DNA of 38,796 nucleotides from Clostridia bacterium (GCA_022798335.1 JAAWMH010000024.1:1-38796), one strand, 5' to 3'. Shown: positions 8,502-17,931, numbered from the stretch's first letter. The notes: generated by a model from the letters alone, not told the origin. Numbers and translations are program-made.

Positions 8502-8732
8502 TTAGTTTTTGATGTTTATGATGAGCATCGAGGTCCCTACTGTGCCAACAGAAAGGTCACCAGTGGTGTTTTCCTTCAAGGTTGCTCCGCTCAGTTCAAC
8601 CGTGGATATGCCATTTGCCGACGCGATGAAAATCTGCTCGCCTTCTCCCAAAGGGAATTCCATTTCCTGCCCCGCCAGCAGAGTATCGCTATTCACCTTG
8701 ACGGCAAAGTCAGTAGAATTAATAACCAGCAT
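8502..8732 (-). CDS. Small G+C-rich protein of unknown function
   Basis: The start is taken as ATG 8732, six bases after AGGAGG, giving 76 residues (MLVINSTDFAVKVNSD...). A longer frame to 8801 lacks a ribosome binding site. The sequence alternates hydrophobic and polar residues with many G, S, T and V, suggesting a small all-beta fold. There is no signal peptide and no recognised family. Its coding DNA is close to 48% G+C, far above the neighbours, and uses codons such as GCG, TCC and GTG that are rare here, which points to recent acquisition. CGG trinucleotides are present but none is in frame. Confidence 0.6.
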   Translation of the reverse strand: MLVINSTDFAVKVNSDTLLAGQEMEFPLGEGEQIFIASANGISTVELSGATLKENTTGDLSVGTVGTSMLIINIKN

Positions 8733-8903
8733 AAAGAATTCCTCCTGATATTTTCCTATTTTTTGAAACATGAAAACGATTTGCCCTATTAAGACCTCCA
8801 ATCTTTAGCAAAATCTTGCTATTAGTACTGTCCTAAACTAATACTTTTTTAGCACCTCCAAAACTTATGGATACCTTTATTATATCATTTCCTTACCAAA
8901 TTG

Positions 8904-9293
8904 TCAAAATAGATTTACTATTTTTAAAGCTGATTTGTCTTTAATATGTTCTAAAATAAAAGTACAATTTTCTAAATTTTCTACCCCTGTAGCATATTCT
9001 TTTGTTTGTATATTAGCATTTAATTTAGTAAGTTCTGTTTCTACTTTTTCTAATTCATCATGTTCAATATAATAGGCCATTTTCTGATATTGCTTTTTCC
9101 ATATTTTCCAAGTTTCTTTCATTTGATATTTTGCTTGCTTTTGGTCTACACTTTCTTTTAATAATTCTTGTCTTATTGGAGCTAAATAGCTATTAAGCTC
9201 CTCTATGCTCTGCTTGGTATTATTTTGTGTAATGATATTACCTCCTATTACTAGCATAATAACTATTACACAAATAATAAATTCTTTGTACAT
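8904..9293 (-). CDS. DUF4363-family membrane-anchored protein
   Basis: This 129-residue protein has an N-terminal transmembrane helix (about residues 5-22) and a helical extracytoplasmic domain with conserved tryptophans in MKETWKIWKKQYQKMAYYIEHDE, matching DUF4363. It starts four bases beyond the stop of the DUF421 gene, whose last codons contain its ribosome binding site (AAAAGGAGC). DUF421-DUF4363 pairs are common in clostridia. The function is unknown; a role at the cell envelope is plausible. Confidence 0.8.
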   Translation of the reverse strand: MYKEFIICVIVIMLVIGGNIITQNNTKQSIEELNSYLAPIRQELLKESVDQKQAKYQMKETWKIWKKQYQKMAYYIEHDELEKVETELTKLNANIQTKEYATGVENLENCTFILEHIKDKSALKIVNLF

Positions 9294-9296
9294 ATT

Positions 9297-9983
9297 TTAT
9301 GCTCCTTTTTTCTTATTTTCTTTTTCTTGGCAAAAAATTTGTCCTTTTCCATCATAAGTTACAATTAAAGCATCTGCTACATCTATATGAAATTTAGAAA
9401 CTTGTTTTTTTAACCATTCTTCATCTTTATTAATCTGTTTTAAGTTTTCTTTCATAATTTTTCCGTCTACTATTAAGTCATAGGGAATTCCTTCATATTC
9501 TGGCATAATATTAAAATCTTCTGGTGTTGTAGTCCTTTTGTTTGGTTTTTGTATAATCGTAACCTGCCCACTTGTTTCTAAAATAGCATACTCTACATCT
9601 CCTAAATTTACAATATTATTTCCTCTTAGTCTTTCTTGCAGTTCATTTAACGTAAAACGCTCTTTTTTTAAAGCTTTTTCATCTATTCTTCCTCTATAAA
9701 TTAAAATAGTTGGCTTTCCACATAATACGCCTCTTACTTTCATACTTTTCATGTTAATCATAGAAATAACTAAATGCATTACAAGTAAGCCTAAAATTGG
9801 TACAATACCATTTGAAATTGGTATTCCTGTATCTGCCATTGGAATAGATGCTAGATCTGCAATCATAATAGAAATAGCAAGTTCAAATGGTTGCAGCTGC
9901 CCTATTTCTCTTTTTCCCATTAATCTCATAACTACTAATACTAGTATGTACAATAAAATTGTTCTTAAAAATATTACTAACAT
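9297..9983 (-). CDS. DUF421 (YetF-like) membrane protein
   Basis: The protein has three N-terminal hydrophobic segments with MRLMGKREIGQLQPFELAISIMIADLASIPM, the DUF421 signature, and a C-terminal soluble domain with GRIDEKALKKERFTLNELQERLR and GDVEYAILETSGQVTIIQKP. ATG 9983 is preferred over GTG 9995 because AAGGTGAG lies six bases upstream of it, giving 228 residues. It forms a two-gene operon with the DUF4363 gene. The family is widespread in spore-forming Firmicutes; the biochemical role is not established. Confidence 0.85.
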   Translation of the reverse strand: MLVIFLRTILLYILVLVVMRLMGKREIGQLQPFELAISIMIADLASIPMADTGIPISNGIVPILGLLVMHLVISMINMKSMKVRGVLCGKPTILIYRGRIDEKALKKERFTLNELQERLRGNNIVNLGDVEYAILETSGQVTIIQKPNKRTTTPEDFNIMPEYEGIPYDLIVDGKIMKENLKQINKDEEWLKKQVSKFHIDVADALIVTYDGKGQIFCQEKENKKKGA

Positions 9984-10164
9984 ATCTTTTCTCACCTTTT
10001 TTGCAATTTATTATCATTTTAAACAAAAAAAATAAATTTATTCATTTTTTATTTTGAATAAATTTTTGTTTTTTGTTCATAATAAATTTAGAAAACCATC
10101 AAAAGGGATTTTCTTAATCCATTCACTTATAAAATTTCAACTTAATGAAAAAGGAGGTTTTATC

Positions 10165-10536
10165 ATGTCTGAAAATCAAACACAAACAAAGTCAAATACA
10201 AAAAGTACCGTATGGCAAATCGTTGGTAGATTAGTATCTGCTGGTATTGTTCTTGCAATTACTGCATTTTTTACACCAGGATTTCAAATTAGTAACTTTT
10301 GGTCATTAGCAGCTGCTGCTATTGTTCTTACTGTAATTGATTATTTAATTACAAAATTTACAGGGTTACATGCAAGTTCTTTTGGTAAAGGATTTGTAGG
10401 ATTTGTTCTTTCTGCTGTAGTATTATATGTAACACAATATTTTGTAGCAGGTTATACTGTATCTTGGATGGCAGCCATTATTGGTGCTTTAGTATATGGC
10501 GTTGTGGATTATTTTCTACCTGGCGAGCAACAATAG
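10165..10536 (+). CDS. Small four-helix membrane protein (phage-holin-IV/DUF2512-like)
   Basis: The start is ATG 10165, eight bases after AAAGGAGG, giving 123 residues; an upstream frame from 10054 has no matching ribosome binding site. After a short Q/T/K-rich cytoplasmic tail come about four hydrophobic helices, with VLTVIDYLITKFTG and LVYGVVDYFLPGEQQ showing a repeated VxDYxL pattern at the second and fourth helix ends. This resembles small membrane proteins annotated as phage holin superfamily IV or DUF2512. No lysin or phage gene is nearby, so a holin role is unlikely. Confidence 0.65.
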   Translation: MSENQTQTKSNTKSTVWQIVGRLVSAGIVLAITAFFTPGFQISNFWSLAAAAIVLTVIDYLITKFTGLHASSFGKGFVGFVLSAVVLYVTQYFVAGYTVSWMAAIIGALVYGVVDYFLPGEQQ

Positions 10537-10568
10537 CAAATAACACAAATTGAAGTACTGTAGTTAGG

Positions 10569-10610
10569 AACAGTCTAAATAGAGATAAAAATATCTCTAT
10601 TTAGACTGTT
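10569..10610. terminator. Intrinsic terminator between convergent genes
   Basis: A perfect 19-bp stem (AACAGTCTAAATAGAGATA and its complement) with an AAAA loop lies between the + strand membrane protein gene and glmU on the minus strand; it can serve both. Confidence 0.88.
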
Positions 10611-10647
10611 ATTAATTACTTTACTTTTTATATATTACAAATTTAAT

Positions 10648-11904
10648 TTATTTTCCTTTATTCCATTCTTCTTTGTTTTCTTGTCTCTGCCTTGCTATTC
10701 CTAAGCTTTCTGCTGGTACATCTTTTGTAATGGTAGAACCTGCTGCAATTAAAACATGGTCTCCTAATGTTACTGGTGCTACTAAATTTACATTAGATCC
10801 TATAAAACAGTTATCTCCTATTTTAGTTTTGTGCTTATTTTTTCCATCATAATTACAAGTAATAGTTCCACAACCAATATTACATTTTGTACCAATTTCA
10901 CAGTCTCCCATATAAGATAAGTGTGGTACTTTAGAACCTTCTCGAATAATTGCCTTTTTAATTTCTACAAAACTTCCTACTTTTACCTTATTTTCCAAAA
11001 TACAGCCTTCACGAATATAGGCGTTTGGTCCTATATTGCAATCCTCTCCTATAATAACTCCTGATTTTATTGTAGTATTCGGATGAATAACAGTATCTAT
11101 TCCAATTTCTACATCATCATAAATATAAGTTGTATTCATATCTTCAATAGTAACACCATTATTCATATGCATTGTATTAATACGAATTCTTAAAATTCTA
11201 GAAAGCATTTCTAATTGTACTTTTGTATTTAATCTTAATATTTCAGTATTATCTTCTACTAAAACTCCTCCTATTTTTTCACCTTTTGCAGATAACATTT
11301 TGATAACATCTGTTAAATAGTATAAGCCCATACTACTTTTTTCTAGCTTTCCAATAATATCTAATAATTTTTGAATTTCAAAACAATATAATCCTGCATT
11401 AATCTCTAATAAATTTGCTTGTGCCCCTGTTAGTTCTTTTTCTTCTATTATTTCTACAATTTTATTATCTTGTCTAATAATTCTTCCATAGCCTGTTGGC
11501 TCACTAATAATACCTGTTAATACTGTTGCTGCTTCTTGCTCTTTTTGTGCTTTTTGTACTAATTTTTCTATTGTTTCTGGTGTTACTAGTGGTATATTAC
11601 CATTTGCAATTACAACTCTTCCTTGCTGTTTTTCTAAATAGCTAACTGTTTGCATAATAGCATGACCTGTTCCTAAGCATTTTTCTTGGTACAAATAAGT
11701 AACTTCTTCTTTTAAAATTTCATGTATTTCTTCTTTATTTTCACCTACAATAACAGCAATATCTTCTATACCTGCTTTTTTTAAAGAATCTACCACTCTT
11801 TTAATTACTGCTTTTCCATATAATTCTTGTGCTAATTTTGATTTTTTAGATTTCATAGCTTCATCTGTTCCTGCTGCCATTACTAAACCAATTACTTTTT
11901 CCAT
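10648..11904 (-). CDS. glmU: GlmU-type protein with intact acetyltransferase and degenerate uridylyltransferase site
   Basis: The 418-residue protein has the GlmU layout. An N-terminal Rossmann nucleotidyltransferase domain (about 1-225) is followed by a left-handed beta-helix acetyltransferase. The acetyltransferase is intact: KVPHLSYMGDCEIG (catalytic histidine), CGTITCNYDGKNKHKT, GSNVNLVAPVTLG and AAGSTITKDVP. The N-terminal domain is not canonical. The usual LAAGxGTRMxS-PK loop reads MAAGTDEAMKSKKSK, losing the catalytic arginine, and the metal aspartate of GDxPL is asparagine (GNIPLV). The second metal asparagine region (RLNTKVQL) remains. It probably makes GlcNAc-1-phosphate by acetylation but may not make UDP-GlcNAc. 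The adjacent upstream gene encodes a UDPGP-type pyrophosphorylase that could supply that step. The ATG follows AAAGGAGAGAAT; there is no in-frame CGG. Confidence 0.9.
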   Translation of the reverse strand: MEKVIGLVMAAGTDEAMKSKKSKLAQELYGKAVIKRVVDSLKKAGIEDIAVIVGENKEEIHEILKEEVTYLYQEKCLGTGHAIMQTVSYLEKQQGRVVIANGNIPLVTPETIEKLVQKAQKEQEAATVLTGIISEPTGYGRIIRQDNKIVEIIEEKELTGAQANLLEINAGLYCFEIQKLLDIIGKLEKSSMGLYYLTDVIKMLSAKGEKIGGVLVEDNTEILRLNTKVQLEMLSRILRIRINTMHMNNGVTIEDMNTTYIYDDVEIGIDTVIHPNTTIKSGVIIGEDCNIGPNAYIREGCILENKVKVGSFVEIKKAIIREGSKVPHLSYMGDCEIGTKCNIGCGTITCNYDGKNKHKTKIGDNCFIGSNVNLVAPVTLGDHVLIAAGSTITKDVPAESLGIARQRQENKEEWNKGK

Positions 11905-12004
11905 TATTTATTCTCTCCTTTTATATTTTAGTATACAAGAGACTTTATCTCCTAAAATTATCATATCTTTGTAAGTTTTTTTTATTTTACAAATTTTCTA
12001 TAAA

Positions 12005-13244
12005 TTATTTTATTTTAAACTTAGCATTATATAATTCTACTGCTGTTTGCGGACTATCTGTTCCTTCTTTATTTTTTACTGGCGCAAATTCTTCTTTTCT
12101 ATCTACTCTTAAAATAGCAATATCTTTTACTCTTGCAAATGCATCAAAGATAAAAGCTTCAAATTTATATACATTTGGCTCTTGTGCCTCTTTATATTCT
12201 CCTGTTTTAGTTAAATAACCTGATTTTTTAAAAGCTGCATGAAAAGGAAGTTTTACTTCTGCTAAGTTTTCTAATACTTGTAGATGAAATAAGTAATTTG
12301 CTATATTTACTTCTCCATAAAGTAGCTCTCCTTGTTCATCTCTTTCTTCTGCCATTTCTGCTGGTAAATCAATATATTCTATAATTTTGGGCTTGCCATT
12401 CATTTTGCAAAAAACGCCTACTTTTTCTTTTGGATTTGTTTTAGCTACCGATTTTGCTCCTATTTTTTTCTCTTGCTGTATGGTAAGTCCTAATAATAGC
12501 GGATCTACAAAATGAGATAAAATATTATCTACATTACTTATAAAAATCCATTCTATTTGCTGTTTTTTCATTTGCTCAATAAGTCCTGCTTTTGCTATTG
12601 CTTCATAAATGCCACCATTTCCGTCTGCTGCTTCTTTAATTTGCTTGTCTTTTCCTATTATTAATTTACCATTTGTATCAATTAAAGGCAATTCTCCTTG
12701 TGTAAAAAATATTACTTTATTTTTATCATATCCAAAATACTCATGTTTATTTAAAAATGTTACTGTTTCTTCATGATTTTCTTTACTTGTCATGATATAC
12801 CACCAAAGAGTAACTCCATATTCTTCTTTGGCTTGTTTTAAAGTATCTACTATAATTTCAAAGATATATTTAGGTCCTTTTGCTGTATGTAAGCAGTAAG
12901 TTCCTTTTGGTCCTATATGCCCGAAGTCTTGTTCCTTGCCCTCCTGCCATAGTAAGTACTGCATATTTTCCAGAAGTAATTACTGTTTTTCCTATTTGTT
13001 CTAATTCTTCTTTTTTTGTTTTTTCTAACTTTTGTTTATCAATATAAGAAATGTGTTCAATTTTTCCTTCTTCTATCATTTCTTGCTTTTTACTTTGCTC
13101 ATATAATTTTTGCAATTGCTCAAAATCTATTTTTAAAATTTGTTTTTCTAAATTCTTTTGTTCTTCTTCATTTAGTAAATTTATGTAGTCTAAAATGTGT
13201 TCTTGCTTATACTTTGTTAAAATTTGTATTACTTCTTGTTTCAT
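12005..13244 (-). CDS. UDPGP-family (UAP1/AGX-like) UDP-sugar pyrophosphorylase (one CGG +1 shift)
   Basis: This enzyme type joins UTP with a sugar 1-phosphate, most often GlcNAc-1-P, and is common in eukaryotes and sporadic in bacteria. The N-terminus is a helical cap; the nucleotide-binding loop reads MAGGQGTRL-G-HIGPKGTY, where the glycine after RL comes from skipping the C of the CGG at 12921-12923. Later family motifs include FFTQGELPLID, DGNGGIYEAI, SNVDNIL, LPFHAAFKKS, PNVYKFEAFIFDAF and EEFAPVKNKEG. ATG 13244 follows AGGTGGG; the restored protein has 412 residues, normal for the family. Frame 0 ends 18 codons after the shift. It precedes glmU by about 100 bp on the same strand. Together they suggest that GlcNAc-1-P formed by GlmU is uridylylated by this enzyme. 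Confidence 0.9.
12921..12923 (-). other. CGG +1 frameshift site in the UDPGP pyrophosphorylase
   Basis: On the coding strand CGG follows CTT (Leu). Skipping C gives GGG (Gly), the invariant glycine after GTRL in the UTP-binding loop GGQGTRLGHIGPKGTY. Confidence 0.9.
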
Positions 13245-13453
13245 TACAAATCCCACCTGACTTTTATTTTCTATATTTTATGTATCATTTATAGCAATTG
13301 TTTTATTTTACTACTCTTTTTTTATATCACAAAATACAAATTGAAGTCAAGAAATGCACTTTTTCTTAATAATTTGCTCTTTTATTTTGGCTATTAAATT
13401 TCTATAATATAAGCTATATGCAGCCATTACAGCCACATATAGCCTATCTTAGG

Positions 13454-13723
13454 TTAAATGCATTTATCTTTATTACATGCTCGTTCTATTGCTCTTATAA
13501 TAATTAATATTAATAGGATTACTGCTAATATAATAAATGCTGGTAAGGCTGCTAAAATAATAGCGGCAATTACTGGAATAGCTCCAATAATTAAACCTAA
13601 AGTAGCTCCTAAAAGAATAGATAATATAAAAATAATAATATCTATGCAGCATCTATTTTTTCTTTTCTTCTTGTCTTCGTTGTTACATATAATAATACAT
13701 TTTTTCTCGTTTTCTTCGTACAT
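13454..13723 (-). CDS. Small integral membrane protein
   Basis: This 89-residue protein has a charged, cysteine-containing N-terminus (KKCIIICNNEDKKKRKNRCC), two long hydrophobic segments with glycine/alanine-rich turns (about 28-52 and 53-76), and a short basic, cysteine-containing tail. TAGGAGG precedes the ATG. I do not recognise a family. It stands alone between dinB and the pyrophosphorylase gene. Confidence 0.65.
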   Translation of the reverse strand: MYEENEKKCIIICNNEDKKKRKNRCCIDIIIFILSILLGATLGLIIGAIPVIAAIILAALPAFIILAVILLILIIIRAIERACNKDKCI

Positions 13724-13819
13724 GTTCTTTGCACCTCCTAGTAATACTCAAAATTTAAGTACTACTAATATATTATATGTACAATCTTTTTATTATTTTA
13801 CATTTTTCTACATAATTTT

Positions 13820-15033
13820 TTATTCATCTTTAAAATCCATCATTTGGTCTATATTCATTTGACCTGCTCTAGTAACACTATGATAGCCATACTTTTCTTT
13901 TAGTTTATCTAATGTAGTATCTAACTTTTGCTGTTTTTCGTTTTTAGGTGTATCAAACAAAGAAATTTGCTGCGCCTCTGTGGTTACTAGTTTATCTACT
14001 TTAATTCCAATTAAGCGAATAGGCTCTTTATGGTAAAACTCTTTTAATACTTGTTTTGCATTTTCATAAATAACTTTTGTACTATTAGTAGGAGTAGCTA
14101 AAGTTTTTTGATGTGAATAATTTTTGAAATCCTTAGTTTTTATTTGAACTCCTACTACTTTTGTAAGTAGTCCGTGTTTTTCTTAGCCTATATGTAGTTT
14201 GCTCTGTAAGTGCTAACAATATTTCTTCTATCTTTTCTAGGTTTGTCATATCTTCTGGCAAAGTAATAGAATTTCCAATACATTTTGGATCTTCTTTTTG
14301 TGCTTTTACAGGTTCTTCATCTATGCCATTTGCGTACTCCCATATCATTTTGCCAAACTTTCCGAAAAGTTTTATCATTTCTTCTTTTTTAGTAGCTGCT
14401 AAATCTCCTATTGTTTTAATCCCTAGTTTTTCTAGTTTAGGCAAGCTTCTTTTTCCTACCATAAATAACTCTGCTACTGGCAATAGCCACATTTTTTTGG
14501 CAATTTGCTCTTTATATAAAGTATGAACCTTATCTGGCTTTTCAAAATCAGATGCCATTTTAGCAAGTAATTTATTAGGCGCTACTCCAATATTTACTGT
14601 AAAACCCAATTCTTGTTTTACTCTTTTTTGAATTTCGCAGGCTATTTGCAAATCTGTTTTTCCCTTTGGTATAAAATTGGTAATATCTAAAAAACACTCA
14701 TCTATTGAAAAACGTTCTATTTGGTCTGTATACTTACAAAGTAACTCATATAAATCATTAGAATATTGATAATACACTTTAAAATTACTTTTATAAATTT
14801 GCAAATCCAGACATTTTTGTTTAGCAAAATAAATAGGTTCTGCTGTTTGAATGCCGCATCTTTTTTGCTAAAATACTTTTAGCAAGTACAATTCCTTTTC
14901 TTTTTTCTTCATCTCCACCAATAATAGCAGGAATGTTTCTTATATCTACTTCTGCTCCATTTTTTAGCATTTCTACTGCTGTCCAAGAAAGAAATGCATT
15001 ATTCACGTCTACATGTAAAATTTTTCTTTCCAA
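13820..15033 (-). CDS. dinB: Y-family DNA polymerase IV (two CGG +1 shifts)
   Basis: DinB-type lesion-bypass polymerase. The N-terminus KILHVDVNNAFLSWTAVEM carries the first metal aspartate. The first CGG (14854-14856) yields SILAKKM-GIQTAEPIYFAK. The palm continues with RFSIDECFLDIT (catalytic DE), VNIGVAPNKLLAKMASDFEKP and GKRSLPKLEKLGIKTIGDLA (helix-hairpin-helix). The second CGG (14172-14174) yields LRKT-GLLTKVVGVQIKTKDF, the little-finger domain, ending at 13820. Total is about 403 residues, normal for the family. TTG 15033, five bases after AGGTGAT, is the preferred start; GTG 15042 is possible. The gene lies about 15 bp after ylmH and probably forms an operon dxs-ylmH-dinB. Without the shifts only the first 60 residues would be made. 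Confidence 0.92.
14172..14174 (-). other. CGG +1 frameshift site 2 in dinB
   Basis: CGG follows ACA (Thr). Skipping C gives GGA (Gly) in LRKTGLLTKVVGVQIK, at the usual start of the little-finger strand. This is the only site preceded by an A. Confidence 0.86.
14854..14856 (-). other. CGG +1 frameshift site 1 in dinB
   Basis: CGG follows ATG (Met). Skipping C gives GGC (Gly) in AKKMGIQTAEPI, matching the conserved A(R/K)xxGIxTxxP of the family. Confidence 0.87.
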
Positions 15034-15048
15034 AAATATCACCTATCT

Positions 15049-15870
15049 TTATGAACTATACTTTTGTATCTGCAAACGTAGTTTTCCCTTTGCTGTCTTT
15101 GAAAGTATTTGCCCTATTTCATATTTTCCTTTTCCTCTTATGCTTAAAATATCTCCTTGTTTTAAAAAGCAAGCATTTTTTACTTTTAATTCATAATTTA
15201 CAAATACTCTCTGGCTACTAATTATTTCGTCTACCTTGCTTCTAGATAAATGTAGTATTTCAGCTACAATTACATCTAATCTCATTTGTGGTATTAATAT
15301 AGCTATTTCTTCTTTTTTTGCTATACAAAATGTTAAATCGTTAATTTCTTTTAACAAAACTTCGCTTTTTTGAAATCTAGTTAAATCTTTTAAATGAAGA
15401 TACAAATATTTTGCCATCTCTTCTCGTGCTAAAATATCTGCTCCCTTTGTATTTACAAGAATATCTCCTATTTTTTCACGTTTTATGCCTAATTTCATAA
15501 TGCCACCTAAATACTGACTATGATGATATTCTTGCTGTAATTCTTCTGGTAAAATAATAGAAATTACCTTTATTGTTTGTGTAATTAGCTCATTTTGTGT
15601 TCTTTCTTTCTCAAAAATTGCTTGTAGTTTCTCTGGATAGAAAAATAAAATTTTTCTTTCTGCTTCGTTATAGCCACCTTCTAACCTATAGTTTTTTTCT
15701 CCACACATTTGTAACATTTTTGTTACAATGTTTTGTTCATAATCATTTAAAAATTCAGTAGTTTGTACCTGATTTCTAGTTTGCGTAAATTTTAATTTAT
15801 CCCAAACTTTACTAATTAATAATTTATCTTCTTGTTTTGGAAATTGTTTTACAATTTCTTGCTTATTCAT
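15049..15870 (-). CDS. ylmH: YlmH-family S4-domain RNA-binding protein
   Basis: This is a 273-residue protein of the YlmH family; in other Firmicutes it is linked to cell division clusters and to rescue of stalled large ribosomal subunits. The N-terminal and middle parts contain FLNDYEQ, a GYNEAERKILFFYP motif and LGIKREKIGDI. The C-terminal S4 domain has MRLDVIVAEILHLSRSKVDEIISSQRVFVN followed by GDILSIRGKGKYEIG. ATG 15870 after AAAGGAGC is preferred over an upstream frame to 15906. It lies between dxs and dinB on one strand with short gaps, so co-transcription is likely. No in-frame CGG. A ribosome-quality-control factor is of interest in a genome with many apparent ribosomal shifts, but that link is speculative. 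Confidence 0.85.
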   Translation of the reverse strand: MNKQEIVKQFPKQEDKLLISKVWDKLKFTQTRNQVQTTEFLNDYEQNIVTKMLQMCGEKNYRLEGGYNEAERKILFFYPEKLQAIFEKERTQNELITQTIKVISIILPEELQQEYHHSQYLGGIMKLGIKREKIGDILVNTKGADILAREEMAKYLYLHLKDLTRFQKSEVLLKEINDLTFCIAKKEEIAILIPQMRLDVIVAEILHLSRSKVDEIISSQRVFVNYELKVKNACFLKQGDILSIRGKGKYEIGQILSKTAKGKLRLQIQKYSS

Positions 15871-15908
15871 AACTAGCTCCTTTACTTTTTGTATTGTATT
15901 TACCAAAT

Positions 15909-17818
15909 TTAAAACTGCAAATTCGTAATAAATTGTTCCTTAACCTTACTAAAAAGATTGTCTAAAATATCGCTTTTCATACTTTCTACATCTAAATTAT
16001 ATATTTTTTCAATTTCTTCTACTTTTCCATGTTTTATAAACTCATCTGGGTAGCCGGTATGCTTTTCCCCACTTATCTTGCATGTTTTCCTCTATTAAAA
16101 TTCTACTTGCTATACTTCCTAAGCCTCCTTGTTTTATTCCATCTTCTATGGTAACTAGCTTTCCTGTTTTAGAAACAGAAGAAATAAGAAGCTCTTTATC
16201 AAATGGTTTTAGAAATCTAGCATTAATAACTTCTGTATAAATTCCTTCTTTTTCTAATTCCCCAGCTACTTTTTTTGCCTTTGCTACCATTTTTCCTATT
16301 GCTAAAATGGTAAGGTCTTTTCCTTCTCTTATAATCTCTGCCTTTCCAAGTTCTACTAGTGCATGTTCCCTAAATTCACAGTTAGGTTCTTGTGCTCCTC
16401 TTGGATAACGAATTACCACTGGAAAGTTACTATCTACTGCAAACTTTAACATTTGTTTTAGTTCTTCAAAATCTTTTGGTGCCATAATTTTTAAATTCGG
16501 TACTAAGTTAAAAAAAGCTAAATCAAAAACACCTTGATGCGTTTCCCCGTCATTTCCAACAATTCCTGCTCTATCTACACATAAAACAACTGGCAAGTTT
16601 TGCATTGCAATATCATGAATTACTTGATCATATGCCCTTTGATAAAAAGATGAATAAATAGAAACCACTGGTTTTATTCCTGCTTTTGCCATTCCTGCTG
16701 CCATTGTTAAACTATGTTGTTCTGCAATTCCTACGTCAAAAAATCTCTCTGGAAATTGCTTAGCAAATTCACTAAGTCCTGTTCCATCTTTCATAGCAGC
16801 AGTAATGGCAACTACTTTTTCATTTTCTTTTGCTAGTTCTACTAATGTTTTGCCAAATACTTTAGAATAATCTTCTTTCTTTTTACTATTACTTTCTCCT
16901 GTTACTAAATTAAAACTAGAAGTAGCATGAAATTTATCTGGGTTAGTCTGTGCTGGAATATACCCTTTTCCTTTTTTGGTTAATACATGAATTAGAACTG
17001 GTCCTTTTTGTTCTTTTGCTTTTTGTAAAATCCCCTCTAATTTTTCAATATGATGTCCATCTACTGGTCCTAAATAGCAAAATCCAAGTTCTTCAAAAAA
17101 CATATTAGGAATTACTAGTTGTTTAATTCCATTTTTTACTTTTCTTACAAAATGAATAATCGCATCTCCTGCATTTCCTGGTAATTTTTTAACCACTTTT
17201 TTAATATACGCATTTGACTTTTGGTATCCCTTTCTTGTTCTTAGTTTTGTCAAAAAAGTAGAAATGCCTCCTACATTTTTAGATATACTCATTTCATTAT
17301 CATTTAAAATAACAATCAAATTTGTTTTACTACATCCTGCATCATTTAGCGCTTCTAAGGCCATTCCTCCAGTTAAAGCCCCATCTCCGAATTACAGCAA
17401 TTACATGGTAATTTTGCTTTTGAATATCCCTTGCTCTTGCCATTCCTAGTGCTGCTGAAATAGAGGTACTACTGTGCCCTGTTTCAAAACAGTCATATTC
17501 TGACTCTGATGCTTTTGGAAAACCCGAAAGTCCATTTAAACTTCTTAAAGTATCCATTCTGTTTCTTCTTTTTGTTAACATTTTATGAATATAGGTTTGA
17601 TGCCCTACATCCCAAATAATTTTATCTTGTGGTGTATGAAATACACTATGAAGTGCTATGGTAAGTTCTACTACTCCTAAATTAGAGGCTAAATGTCCTC
17701 CTGTTTTAGAAACTACATTTAATAGTTCTTGCCTTAACTCTTGCGCTAGGTCTTCTTTTTCTTCTATACTTAGCTTTCTGAGCTGTTCTACATCTTGTAT
17801 TTGATTTAAGTCTTCCAC
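15909..17818 (-). CDS. dxs: 1-deoxy-D-xylulose-5-phosphate synthase (two CGG +1 shifts)
   Basis: DXS condenses pyruvate and glyceraldehyde-3-phosphate, the first step of MEP isoprenoid synthesis, also feeding thiamine and pyridoxal. The N-terminal part has [16 protein letters not shown] and [13 protein letters not shown]. The first CGG (17387-17389) gives [20 protein letters not shown], the thiamine diphosphate/Mg motif. Downstream are GPVDGHH, the transketolase-type segment [17 protein letters not shown] and [15 protein letters not shown]. The second CGG (16054-16056) gives [15 protein letters not shown] and the last 48 residues, ending at 15909. Total is 635 residues, normal for DXS. GTG 17818 follows AAGGAGAAGACTA. 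If CGG were read as arginine the product would end 15 codons later, inside the cofactor site. Confidence 0.95.
16054..16056 (-). other. CGG +1 frameshift site 2 in dxs
   Basis: CGG follows TAC (Tyr). Skipping C gives GGC (Gly) in [12 protein letters not shown], the conserved G-x-P-D-x-F-I-x-H-G near the C-terminus. Frame 0 ends four codons on. Confidence 0.9.
17387..17389 (-). other. CGG +1 frameshift site 1 in dxs
   Basis: CGG follows ATT (Ile). Skipping C gives GGA (Gly), the invariant first glycine of GDGALTGG, which binds Mg-thiamine diphosphate. Confidence 0.92.
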
Positions 17819-17902
17819 TAGTCTTCTCCTTTTTTCCCTTATTATATCATACTATAACATTTTGTAAAATATAAATGTCATACAATTGTAATATGAAAAG
17901 CC

Positions 17903-17931
17903 TTGAAAAACGACATTTATCGAGGTATAAT
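17903..17931 (+). promoter_or_regulatory. Sigma-A promoter of the vWA surface protein gene
   Basis: TTGAAA (17903-17908) and TATAAT (17926-17931) are separated by exactly 17 bases. The start codon lies 55 bases downstream after GGAAGGATG. Confidence 0.75.

Noticed and set aside
10165..10536. Prophage holin indicating a lysis module
   Set aside because: No endolysin, structural or integrase genes are nearby; the similarity is only that of small four-helix membrane proteins.
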